This document shows, piece after piece, positions 25,551-36,015 of a stretch of 64,000 nucleotides of DNA. The DNA is from Liolophura sinensis (lineage: Eukaryota; Mollusca; Polyplacophora; Chitonida; Chitonidae): the NCBI RefSeq assembly GCF_032854445.1, contig NC_088300.1, positions 62,656,984 through 62,720,983 of the forward strand, given 5' to 3'. The position numbers were made by a program, and so were the translations under genes. Below the pieces are notes generated by a model that saw only the letters and a program-made list of their open reading frames with translations, was not told where the DNA came from and did not search any database. Numbering within the stretch: the stretch's first letter is position 1; each line of letters begins with the position of its first letter.

Positions 25551-25961
25551 CCATATTAGCCTCTTGTGAAATTGCTGTGGTATATTGTTTTTCTGTCCCC
25601 CTTATTTGTATGAAGGCAGAATTTGTCCCACTTTCGTAAATTTACATTCTGAGAAAAGCTCAGAAATAAGTTATAAGTTTGCATTTACATGTTAGATAAC
25701 AACTGGAAAAGTTACCACTGAACAACTCTGTTTTCTCACATATATTCATCCAACACATAGAACCACTTTTTTTTGTAAAGTATTGCATCAAAGTTATTAT
25801 TTTAAGGCATTTATGTCTTCTTTTACATACATGCAGGTTTTACATACTAAATTAGTCATTCGTCACTAACAGCTCACATAAAATGTTGACCTTAGCTTGA
25901 TTTAAACTCATACCACACAGGTGCATGTATCTCATATCACACCATGACCTTTCAACCTTAC

Positions 25962-26126
25962 CCTCTAGCACATCCAGGAAATGTCTAATCTCGTGCACAT
26001 AGCTGTCAGCGTATCTTCCATACAGCTGAAATAAGCTGTCTCTTGAGTAGTGCCATCAGGGGTCCACCTCTCTAACGAGGACATTTTGGGGTTAGAAGAC
26101 ACTAACATTCCCTTAGATCCCATAAC
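25962..26126 (-). CDS. Copy A exon 7
   Basis: TTTTAATTCACAG precedes GTTATGGGATC (VMGSKGMLVSSNPKMSSLER, WTPDGTTQ). The family frame then resumes one base early as DSLFQLYGRYADSYVHEIRH. The donor is GAGG then GTAAGG. The exon is 165 bp against 166 in copy B. The missing base lies near 26045, and without it the frame meets TAG just before the donor. Confidence 0.75.
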
Positions 26127-26553
26127 CTGTGAATTAAAAATCATACTGCTGTTAGTCGTGGCAATGAAGCTGAAACAGAAATTAGAATGCAACATCTTAC
26201 AGCATTTACATATATCTCAAAACTCTTTTGTGATAAGCCAACAGAAACACATTATCACAAGAATTTGAATGGTTAATCTTAAATGTTTACTTATTTTTTT
26301 CCCCACTTAATTGTTATTTAATGCAATACTCATGAATTTTTATACTTTCTTGATGGCAGTCAGTTTTAGAGGTGGATGAAAGCGGAGTACCCGATTGTGA
26401 ACACAAACTTTTGGGTAACTGACCCGCATGTGACATACAGATATACATGCCATATGATGACACTGAAAATGGTCTTCAATGATATCGCGCTTGTATAAGC
26501 CATGGCCTTGTCCCCTTTAATCTTTTCATCCACTAGATTAGTGCAAGCAATAC

Positions 26554-26776
26554 CTCAACTCTCTGGTCATATCCGTACACAGCTGAACGGCTATTGTCCA
26601 GTAGACCTATGAGGCCACTCCTAAACTGTAGCATTACTGCTGCGCTGTCCACATCACCAATCTCTGCATACGCTTTGCTGTAAGCATGGCCCTTAGCTAT
26701 GACAGACTCTGGAATTTCATTGGCTAACCAGTAATCATATCAAAGTCATGAACCATGCTGTCTAGAAAAATGCCAC
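26554..26776 (-). CDS. Copy A exon 6 (catalytic Asp/His region)
   Basis: The acceptor TTTTTCCACAG precedes GGIFLDSMVHDFDM. After ATTACT one T is missing (expected ACT-TGG-TTA), which gives an in-frame TAG near 26726. The restored frame reads LANEIPESVIAKGHAYSKAY and ends SRSAVYGYDQRVE at GAG|GTATTG. The exon is 223 bp against 224 in copy B. Confidence 0.78.
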
Positions 26777-27248
26777 CTGTGGAAAAAGTGAAATATTGTT
26801 TTCAGGGCATTATTAAAACATCAAATCAATCATCCAAGAAAAGGGCCCTACTCTTAAGTGTTCATTAGGCTTTTTCTCTCAGTAATTTTCCTATTGAGAC
26901 CCTATTCTTTCTGACTAGGAGTAGAGGATGAATGAGGCACTACATTACACAATTGAGATCTGGTGAAAAATACCTTGTTGATTATCCTTACAGATTACAC
27001 TGTAAGTAAACAATCAATAAGTAAAAACATAACAAGTACTTCACACAAAATTGTGACCAATAATATCAGCTGAAAAATACTTCAATGATTATTGTTACAA
27101 TGAAGCAAACAATCACAATCACATGAAGTGTTTCACACCAAGCAACAGCCATATTATAAACCTGATCAGAACCTATACTGATTTGAGGTAAAAATGTAAG
27201 AATTAAAACCACGTGGGTGAAACAAGCAACCACAAATAGAACACTGAC

Positions 27249-27379
27249 CTGAGAGCTTCATGTAGGCTGGGTTACAATGTGATGGCGGATCTCGACTGCA
27301 AATTTTGATCATTCGTAACTCTCCAATGTCACCTTGTTTGATAGACTGATGCATTTTCCGTAGTTGAGGATCATGGCGC
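27249..27379 (-). CDS. Copy A exon 5 (HDP motif)
   Basis: TTCTTTTTTAG precedes an intact 131-bp exon that reads RHDPQLRKMHQSIKQGDIGE, LRMIKICSRDPP, then YMKLSG at the donor TCAG|GTCAGT. Size and phases equal those of copy B. Confidence 0.85.
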
Positions 27380-27614
27380 CTAAAAAAGAAAAAAACACAC
27401 ATTAAAAACATGCAGCTGTTATCGCATTGGTTCAAATTCCAAGTGGACTATAATGTGATATCTTGATTGATGAGCACGTATTAAATTGCAGTCATAGTCA
27501 GGGAATACAAGAACCATGAAGTTTCCAAAACTTGATCAAGACCAGCAAAAATAGTGAGACTGAGTGAGAATGAGTGAGACTTAATATCATGGCAGCAATC
27601 TGCTGAATTTAGCT

Positions 27615-27690
27615 GGACAGCTTGGCTGTTAGAGAGGTTGGGCTAAACAACTTAAGCCATGAGTTCAAGTTCTCACTGGAGCCAGTATTT
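27615..27690 (+). repeat. tRNA-like fragment, weak
   Basis: GGCTGTTAGAGAGGTTGGGC followed 20 bp later by a B-box-like GAGTTCAAGTTC suggests a decayed SINE head in copy A intron 4. It was judged by eye only. Confidence 0.25.
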
Positions 27691-28082
27691 TTACTATAGT
27701 CTCAATACACCTGTAGCTGGAACATCTACTAAAGTATGTATTAGGAAACGTAAGTTTGTTTTCAGTTTCACTGACTTTATGAAGAAATCCATGTTTTCTT
27801 TTAATTGTTTAATTTCTAATGAAGTATAATGTACACCACATGGACAATAGTCATTACTGGGATCTAAGAAATATGTCAGATGATCATTCAGGTAATACAC
27901 ACCTGAAAAAAAAAATAAGACCATAATGTTCCTTCATAAAATATTAAATACAAATATCATTCGATTGTTAGCATTCTGTTGTATTTATTTATTACTGGAC
28001 TGCATGGTCTTTTACATTGCATTAAAGATATGTTTTATGATATGTTAATCGTAAATGAGGTAAAAAAGAAAAAAACAGCTAC

Positions 28083-28192
28083 CTATTGAAGGCACAGAAC
28101 AGCACCTTATTTTTGAGCTTGGCCTTTTTATACAGTTTGTCTGCAGCCTCCAGAGACAGCGCAATGGGTTTTCTCTGTGAACACATGCTTAC
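28083..28192 (-). CDS. Copy A exon 4 (EKP motif)
   Basis: TTTGTCCCCTCAG precedes GKHVFTEK. The A run at 28169-28172 has one base too many (GAGAAAACCC), and the frame then resumes as PIALSLEAADKLYKKA and VLFCAFNR at the donor AATAG|GTAGCT. It is 110 bp against 109 in copy B. The literal frame stops at TAA 28128-28130. Confidence 0.78.
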
Positions 28193-28534
28193 CTGAGGGG
28201 ACAAATCAACACATTTCATAAAACAATCAATGGCAGTTCTACCAAACATGGAATGTGACAAACCTTGGGCAAATTGGTCTAATAAGCAGGCAAACATACA
28301 AATGAAACATACTTGATTATTTTTTAATGTCATGACTTTTCCACTTACACAATAGTATTTAGTTTTATGGACGGAGGAAAATGCAGTGCACAGAGATAAA
28401 CCACTGACCCAAACACTGACAAACTTTCTCATATGTAATGTACAGATCTGCACAGCCAATTGGCGGTAGACAAGTGGTCTACCATCGATCACTTATTATC
28501 ACTATTAAAGGCCTTATAAGCAGTGAGCACAGTC

Positions 28535-28640
28535 TACATAATCTGTGCTGCATACCAGTTTTGAACCTGCAACTTATATGTCCTAACGATTGAAAGAAAA
28601 ATGCCTTTAACAACTAGACCACAGCCCGCTCTCAAATGCA
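28535..28640 (-). repeat. tRNA-like SINE head in copy A intron 3
   Basis: On the minus strand it reads TGTGGTCTAGTTGTTAAAGG (A-box-like) and GTTGCAGGTTCAAAAC (B-box-like). The anticodon arm region is AT-rich and would not fold as a functional tRNA. Confidence 0.5.
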
Positions 28641-28989
28641 ACTCAAATTATGGTATTCTATTAAAGACGATCTATACAAATTCAACAACATAGTAACATC
28701 TCTGGACCAGAATATTATGATTTAATTAGTTAAATATTTATGTCCACAATTAGGAAGACCACTTATTAAAATAGTTCCCAAATATAGGCATTTCAATATT
28801 ATGTTATCATATTTCATGCAAGTAAAAAAAATCTACTGCTATAACTTTGTGATTTGTATTAATGTTAAGATAACAGATTTGCATTCTGATGTTGATTTCA
28901 CTTCCTGAAGTGAAAGACTTAAATATGAAATATTATATTTATTTTTTACCCTTTTGAAAAATTTGAATTTGAAAATAAGACACACAGAG

Positions 28990-29225
28990 AAACCTACAAT
29001 TATTTCAACAGCTAGGACCATAAACTATGCATAAAGGAAGTACTGAAAGTGTGAAACCTACAACAATGTCAAAATGTAGGGTCATAAACTACAGATATGT
29101 ATAAAACATGCACTAAAGTGTGAAACCTACAACAATGTCAAAATGTAGGGTCATAAACTACTGGTATGTATAAAACATGTACTAATGTGTGAAACCTACA
29201 ACAATTTCAACATGGAGGAAATAAA
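28990..29225 (-). repeat. 69-bp tandem repeat, about 3 units, in copy A intron 3
   Basis: The unit contains GTGTGAAACCTACAACAATG, TCAAAATGTAGGGTCATAAA and CTACAGATATGTATAAAACA (plus strand). The last unit is truncated and diverged. Confidence 0.88.
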
Positions 29226-29384
29226 CAATGTATCAAATGTGTACTTAAGTTTTGACTTTGTGGACTCAGATGTGGATGTCAATTCTTATTACTTATGATA
29301 AAACTTAGGAATAATAACAATAATAATTTAAAGTTCTTTAACTTTGTATCTCCAGTTTATATTTAGCAGCTTCCTATAACATAC

Positions 29385-29455
29385 CTGCGGCTAAGGCGGC
29401 CTCAATCAGAGCTTCATGGTGAGGTGCTGGTGTGCATACCAAGATGGCTGTCACT
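29385..29455 (-). CDS. Copy A exon 3
   Basis: TTGTTTTTTAAG precedes a 71-bp exon that reads VTAILVCTPAPHHEALIEAA then LAAG at the donor GCAG|GTATGT. CTPxxHHExL is the usual strand-turn of the family ahead of the GKHVF(C/T)EKP motif. Its size equals copy B exon 3. Confidence 0.85.
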
Positions 29456-29737
29456 CTTAAAAAACAAAAACAAAAAAAATCATTGGAATTTATGTTTCTT
29501 TCCTGCACCAAGTATTATTTTGACAGAGGCTAGCTGTTTGGTACAGGACAAAAACTGTCATTCAAGGAACATTGTATCTTTTTTAATGAAGTGAACATAT
29601 GCGAGAAATACCATTCTGTCCAGCACCTCCTTAAAATTATACCCTGGCTTGTAAAAGTACATAAACACATAATAGGCTGGCTATGCCCAGTTTTCTTTCA
29701 ACTGGCCACCATCGTATATTTAAAATATCTCACCTAT

Positions 29738-29908
29738 GCAGTTGCTGAGAGTTCAAGTCTAGCTCTTGCTGGCTTCCTTTCCGGCTGTACGTGAGAAGGC
29801 CTTCCAGCAACCTGTGGATGGCTGTGTGTTTTATCATGGCTCTGCCCAGTTTTATCCCACCATAATGCTGGCCGCCATTGTAGTATAAATGAAATATTCT
29901 TGAGCATG
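29738..29908 (+). repeat. SINE family A in copy A intron 2, antisense to the gene
   Basis: GAGAGTTCAAGTCTAGCTC (B box), GCTTCCTTTCCGGCTGTACG, CCACCATAATGCTGGCCGCC and AATATTCTTGAGCA. The tail is replaced directly by the 27-bp minisatellite. Confidence 0.85.
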
Positions 29909-31840
29909 AACCTACATGTATCTTACACCTGGGTGAACCCACTTGTATCCCACATGTACACCTGGGTGAACCCACTTGTATCCTATACCAGCCTGAACCT
30001 ACATGTATCCTACACCTGGGTGAACCCACTTGTATCCTATGCCTGGGTGAGCCCACATTTATCCTATAGCTGGGGGAATCCACTTGTATCCTATGATTGG
30101 GTGAACCCATTTGTATTTTATGAAGGGATGAACCCACTTGTAACCTATGCCTGGGTGACTCCACCTGTATCCCAAGCCTGGGTAAACCCACTTCTATCTT
30201 ATGCCTGGGGGAACCTACTTGTGTCCTATATGTGGATGGACTCACTGTATCTTATGCCTGAGTGAACCTTATGCCTGGGTGAACCCACCTGAACCCTAAT
30301 GCCCACTGGAATCTTATGCCTGGATGAACCCACTTTTATCCTATGCCTGGATGAACCCACCTGAATTCTATGCCTGGGTGAACCCTATGCCTGGGTGATT
30401 CCACTTATATCCCAAGTCTGGGTCAACCCACTTGTCTTCTATACCTGAATGAACCCACTTGTATCCTATACCTGAGTGAACCCACTTGTAGCTTATGCCT
30501 GGGTGAGCCAGCTTGTATCCTATACCTGAGTGAACCCACTGCTATCCTATGGCTGGGTGGGCCAACTTATATCCTATGCCTGGGTGAACCCACTTGTATC
30601 CTAAACCTGGGTTAACTCACTTGTATTCTATGTCTGCGAGAACCCACTTTATCCTATGCCTGGGTGAACCCACTGGAATCCTATGCCTGGGTGGGCAAGC
30701 TTGTATCCTATGCCTGGGTGAACCCACTGGAATCTTATGCCTAGATGAACCCACTTTAATCCTATGCCTGGGTGAACCCACTTGTATCCTATGCCTGGGT
30801 AAACCCACTGGAATCTTATGCCTGGATGAACCCATTTTTATCCTATGCCTGGAGGAAACCCACTTGTATCCTATGCCTGGGTGAACCCACTGGAATCTTA
30901 TGCCTGGATGAACCCATTTTTATCCTATTCCTGGGTAAACCCACTGGAATCTTATGCCTGGATGAACCCACTTTTATCCTATGCCCGGGTGAACTCACTG
31001 GAATCTTATGCCTGGATGAGCCCACCTGAATTCTATGCCTGGGTGGATGCACTGTATCTTATGCCTGGGTGAATCCACTTGTATCCCAAGTCTGGGTCAA
31101 CCCACCTATATCCAAAGACTGGGTGAACCCACTTGTATCCCAAGCCTGGGTGAACCCACTTGTTTCTATACCTGAATGAACCCACTTGTATCCTATAAAT
31201 GAGCACACTGGTAGCTTATGCCTGGGTGAGCCCACATGTACCCTATGCCTGAGTGAACCCACTGCTATCCTATGCCTGGGAAAGCCAACTTGTATCCTAT
31301 ACCTGAGTTAACCCACTGCTATCCTGTGCCTGGATGGGCACACTTGTATTGTATGCCAGGGTGAACCCACTTGTATCCTAAACCTGGGTTAACTCACTTG
31401 TATCCTAAACTTGGGTTAACTCAATTTTATCCTATGCCTGGGTGAACCCACTGGCATCCTATGCCTGGGTGAACCCACTTGCATCCTAAACCTGGGTTAA
31501 CTCACTTGTATCCTAAACTTGGGTTAATTCAATTTTATCCTATGCCTGGGTGAACCCACTGGCATCCTATGCCTGGGTGAACCCACTGGCATCCTATGCC
31601 TGGGTGAGCCAACTTGTATTCTATGCCTGGGTGAACCTACTTGTATCCTATGGCTGGATGAACCCACTTGTGTCCTATGCCTTGGTGAACCCACCTGAAT
31701 CCTATTCCCTCATGAACCCACATTTATCCTATGCCTGGGTGAACCCACTTGAATCCTATGCCTGGATGAACCCACCTGAATTCTATGTCTGGATGAACCA
31801 TGAACCCATTTGCATCCATTGCCTACGTGTATCCTATACA
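29909..31840 (+). repeat. 27-bp minisatellite, about 70 units, in copy A intron 2
   Basis: The consensus is TATGCCTGGGTGAACCCACT followed by TGTATCC. Because 27 is a multiple of three, frames stay open on both strands (PLVSYAWVN-like on plus, VGSPRHRIQ-like on minus), but stops interrupt them at irregular places and they are not genes. Parts of the array (about 30650-31040) show a two-unit higher order, alternating ACTGGAATCTTATGCCTGGA with TTTTATCCTATGCC. Confidence 0.95.
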
Positions 31841-31888
31841 TTTAACTGGAAAACACAGATTTAATCAAATATATATTAAAGAGCTCAC

Positions 31889-32109
31889 CGAGGATCAGCT
31901 AGCACGTCATTTGCACAGCCCGGTGTAGTTATTGCTACCTTGCCTTCAAGATGACACTCAGATAGTAACTCCTTTAATCGTGGGAAAGTCGCCATTTCAT
32001 CAACCAACCAGAGAACACCTGCACGTCTATCATTACACAGGTTCTTCACGTGGACTATCCCAATACGCCCAACTCCAAATACTGCAATTCCAAATCTGGG
32101 TACTCCATT
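31889..32109 (-). CDS. Copy A exon 2 (Rossmann nucleotide-binding)
   Basis: TTGTTATTACAG precedes NGVPRFGIAVFGVGRIGIVH, with the GxGxxG loop of the NAD(P) fold, then LVDEMATFPRLKELLSECHL and ANDVLADPR at the donor CCTCG|GTGAGC. The 221-bp exon has no frameshift and is 3 bp shorter than in copy B. Confidence 0.85.
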
Positions 32110-32157
32110 CTGTAATAACAAGTACAGGATGCCATTACAGTCAATACCTGACCTTTT

Positions 32158-32356
32158 CTCAGGTAGACATATGGACATAAAGGTAGACACATGGACATAC
32201 AGGTAGACATAAGGACATACAGGTAGAAATAAAGGGCATACAGGTAGACATAAGGACATACAGGTAGACATAAGGGCATACAGGTAGATACATGGACATA
32301 CAGGTAGACAGGTGGACATACAGGTAGACACATGGACATACAGATAGACACATGCC
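32158..32356 (-). repeat. 20-bp minisatellite, about 10 units, in copy A intron 1
   Basis: The unit is ACAGGTAGACATAAGGACAT or ACAGGTAGACACATGGACAT on plus. It begins 49 bp from exon 2. On the minus strand it gives Leu-Cys-Pro-Tyr-rich frames in all three phases, which are artefacts. Confidence 0.93.
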
Positions 32357-32790
32357 TGGTGTTTGACACATAAACAGTCACAATGGATAGACTAAGAGTT
32401 CCAGACTAAGACTTAAAATTTCCAGGCTCTTCAAAGGCTCTTTCAGGCTTTTACAATGATTTTACAGGCTACTTGGAACAAATATTCTACACTTATACAG
32501 GCTTGAAGCAAAGTAAAACGATCTTAACCTATGTAAAATATGCACCACAGAGTATGAAGCATTTCAAAAGATTTAGAATAACAAATTTCTTCCACGAGAA
32601 TGTCAGCTACAATGAACAATAGCTCAGGTGCGTTCTGTAGCCTTCGTGTCAAGGCTTTTCCAGGTTGAACCACAAAAACACCTGCTTTTTCAACAGCATA
32701 CTTTTCAAGGCCTGGAAAAAATTACTTTTAAGTTCCAGATTTTTCAAGGTTTTTAAGGCCCAAGTGTACTCTGTACACAATCTACACTTT

Positions 32791-32889
32791 ACTTATTTAT
32801 TTATTTATTTGATTGGTGTTTTTACTCAAGAATATTTCACTTATATGAGGATGCCCAGCATTATGGTGGGTGGAAACCAGGCACTTGAT
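32791..32889 (-). repeat. SINE family A 3' end, in copy A intron 1
   Basis: TTTATTTATTTATTTGATTG, TTTTTACTCAAGAATATTTC and GCATTATGGTGGGTGGAAAC. The head is missing. Confidence 0.85.
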
Positions 32890-32966
32890 TTAAGTACATG
32901 TATTATCAAAATGTCATTCCATAACAACATTAACAAGGTGAAGTTATTGAATTACACCTGACATAC

Positions 32967-32996
32967 CTGTTGACTTTGGCCACTATTATACTCCAT
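32967..32996 (-). CDS. Copy A exon 1 (start codon)
   Basis: ATG at 32996 opens MEYNSGQSQQ, ending CAG|GTATGT in phase 0, which matches the phase-0 acceptor of exon 2. A possible 5'-UTR acceptor (TATATATCTTTTAG) lies about 13 nt upstream. It was chosen because it is the only short ATG exon in the right phase near exon 2. Confidence 0.6.
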
Positions 32997-33010
32997 TTTC
33001 GTCCACAACT

Positions 33011-35883
33011 AAAAGATATATAAAAACACAAAAACAAACACGATTAGTTTTTACTTCATGATCTTTGCAAGGCAACATTTATTTCCCTGGATAAATCCTA
33101 CGGTAAACATGAGTTTCAGGGAGCGCAACAGTCTGTATAACTGAACAAATATATTTCTTATTTGGTAAACTTACAGGGAAAGTGGCAATCTAGTTACCTT
33201 GGTAACCACAAAAAAGGCGTGACAAATTGTCAGCCTTGTATCTATGAATCCACTCCATGATTTCTCAAACCCCCATTCATAGAAATTAGTAACTGTGTCA
33301 GCGACCTAGGTTTCTGTTCAATGAGCATGAGGAATGATGCACGTGTGGTCAGCGTCATAAGGACAAACACTCCCAAAGCACGCCTCTGACCTAGGGGAAG
33401 GGAGGCTACTCCTTTGGATCTTTCAGATAACTTTGCCAGTACGGGTTATCGTCACATTAGATCGTCCAACTTAATGCCGGACAAACATTAATGTCTCTCT
33501 GGAACGTTTACGGGGAAATTACAACTTGTGAAAGCTACCTGCGTTACCAGTCTCTGGATTAAGCTCACTTCCTGACACTTATTAGTGATTTTGTGCTCGA
33601 GATCTTGTCATCTTGTGACACACTTTATCTGTCCCCGTATGACAACAAGATCGGCTAAATCTGTAGCATGATAAATGTTTGCTTCTATGGCGTTTATACA
33701 GGGACTTGAATAATTGTTGGATGCCAAAGACCCGTTCTTTTATCGAAAATCAAATCTTTATTTAAAGTAAAATGTTTACGCCAGCTTTCCACTGCATTAG
33801 GCCTACGTACTCGACACCATAGGGTCTATCAGATTGGTTATTTCCCTTTGCATTAAATGGCGTATGTTCACACCAACCATACGACCCTCTACAGCATTGA
33901 ATTAGCTCATCTCTCTATTAAGAATGGTATCTGGAAATTGCGGCTCGGTTGGCCTCAAAGTCATTACTTACCCGAACACCAGGCGTTGGTGGTGCTTTCC
34001 GAAACACCAATATGTTGATTAATCCTCTTTAGGCCTAACTCTGTTCTGTCCCCTTTAGGCCTAACTCTGTTCTGAAGGCCTGCCTCAATGATAGGCCTAT
34101 CGGTACACTATCGGCGAATGTCAAACGATCCGTTTCAAGCACAAGTGATCGACTACCTTACAATACAATGCAAATGCAGCTCAAGGTCAAATGCACCAGG
34201 CTTTTGTACATAGAATTATGCTATGTGTTATCTACTAGCCACTCTTCTCACCAGCTGTCGTTAATAGCTACAGTGCCATATCATAGCCTACAACAACCCG
34301 ACTTTCCGTAACATTTGGATAAAGTAATATACCTCGGATATGTCTGTTGGTGCAAAGTTTGACAACAGTCGAAAGCATATCGGGCCATCACCCTTCCGAA
34401 TGTGGCCAAACGCCCCACTCAAATTCTTATGTTGAAGCAATAGGCCTATCAGACAAAGAAATGCTCACTATAAAGACTTGTCAGCCTTTTTGTTTGAAAA
34501 ATTGTTTGAAGACAGAGATATCATCCAATTTTGTTTGAAATAACTAAAAATACATTAATTGCATCGGGGATTATCTTAGTCCCAGATTGCCCATACCACT
34601 GTATTGGGAGCCGATAGGAGTCAGACAGGACAAAAGCTTTCTGGGGGATTTTAACTCACGTATGTTGTCCTTTTTCTAATTTCAGGATTTGTTTGTGATG
34701 CACCGTTCTAAAGAATCGCGACTCCAAAAATAATCACACTTGCCCGGTTTAGGCAGATATATGGCAATGCCTCTAAGCTTGGCCTGTAATGGCGACAAGT
34801 CACTGGTGGCTGGGCTAATCATTCAACCATAACGTCCAGTCGCACTGTCGTTTATTATATGCAGCCTTTTCAGTCTGAACAAGAAAAAGGGTCAAGCTTT
34901 GAGGTATAAATATAACGCTTCATCAGTTTCTGCATGTGCTTATATATGTCTCACATGACACCGACTAATTTCACAAGAAAAAGATTTGGATTCAAAATTA
35001 AAGTCAAAATTATCATATTTCCGCTTTTATCTCGCTGTTGTTCCGTTTTTTTTTTAAGTTCCGATTTTGCAATATGTATTGCGATATGTAAGTGCAAAAT
35101 CAAATTAAGCTTCGGAAGAATGTAGTCACTTCTGTTATGAATTTGATCCTTATTCGAAAACGGTTTATAAAATCACCGTGTGGAAGGCGGAGGGTTAGAA
35201 CACAAATTGTGTTCCTCATACAATGTATCCATTCACCTCACGCAGGCATGCCTATATATTCTATACCTATACGAATATGATTTAAATATTTCAGGATTGT
35301 TTTTACTTTTTATATTTCAGCTAAACCATACCGTGTGACTTCTGACTTAATTGTAATCGTAGGAAATATGGACAGAATTCAGTATGAAATTCTACCAACC
35401 AAAGTCTGGCGAAGGATGTTATGGAATATCCAGGGCTTGCAAGCGACATACGATATACATGTGTGTGTATATATGTATACACAGAGAGAGAGAGGTGTTC
35501 TATCTTTGTATAATCAATGCAGTTCTTCTGTAAACTTATTTGGCTTCTTGAAAATCTACGAGTTTTATATCGCGGTATATCACCTATGTGGAATTTTGTG
35601 CCAGGTCCATTCCATAAATCATAATGATATATATTTTGATAGTAAATACTGTTGCATGGTCTCTTCTGGAATGTGCTTTCCCTTGGCCATTGAATTATTT
35701 TGTTACCGATCCAACACTGATGCAATTGCAAGAGTATTATTTCATCTGTTACATTTTCAATCAACCGAATCACATGTATATGTGCTGTAGCATATACAAT
35801 AATCAAGCTAGGTTTTCATTACCAATTTTTTCATCTCATGAATATTCTCTGTCTTTCAATACCTCGTATTTACTTGCATTATA
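33011..35883. other. Intergenic tract between copy A and copy B
   Basis: No exon recognised. A 26-28-bp direct duplication (TTTAGGCCTAACTCTGTTCT) lies at about 34027-34076. The promoter of copy A, if active, should be in the first part, but I see no clear TATA element next to exon 1. Confidence 0.5.
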
Positions 35884-36015
35884 AATAGGCAAAGTAATTC
35901 CGAAGAAATTCATTTTGACAATCTCAATATTTCGACTTAGTCATCCTCAGGCGAACTGCAAAGTCGAAAAATGAGATCGTCAAAATGAATTTCCTCGGAG
36001 TTACTTTACATATTT
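35884..36015. mobile_element. Foldback (hairpin) element, about 130 bp
   Basis: The left arm (AAAGTAATTCCGAAGAAATT, CATTTTGACAATCTC) and the right arm, read inverted (AAAGTAACTCCGAGGAAATT, CATTTTGACGATCTC), are about 90% identical over about 47 bp. The short loop contains TCATCCTCAGGCGAACTGCA. It has no coding capacity, so it is MITE-like or a solo palindrome. Confidence 0.8.

Larger units (their letters stand above)
24798..32996 (-). pseudogene. GFO/IDH/MocA oxidoreductase copy A (inositol 2-dehydrogenase-like), with frameshifts
   Basis: Eight exons on the minus strand (listed separately) encode an NAD(P)-dependent oxidoreductase of about 354 residues like the YrbE/IolG group. The dinucleotide-binding loop is FGVGRIG, the HVFTEK(P) motif carries the family's catalytic lysine, and GGIFLDSMVHDFDM carries the Asp and His of the family's catalytic set. 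All splice sites are consensus and the exon sizes match copy B. Against copy B and the family, four single-base indels break the frame: +1 A in an A run (28169-28172), -1 near 26730, -1 near 26045 and +1 A in an A run (24894-24898). Read literally, translation ends at TAA 28128-28130, soon after the EK(P) motif. Net indels sum to zero and residues are still well conserved, so decay is recent or these are assembly errors. Substrate unknown; cytosolic by lack of any signal. Confidence 0.7.

Noticed and set aside
29730-31864. Proteins with PLVSYAWVN or VGSPRHRIQ repeats
   Set aside because: Products of the intronic 27-bp minisatellite. Frames open and close with unit variants, and both strands are equally open.
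35321-35806. 161-codon minus frame overlapping a 151-codon plus frame
   Set aside because: Both strands are open over AT-rich DNA, with no recognisable motif and no conserved splice sites.
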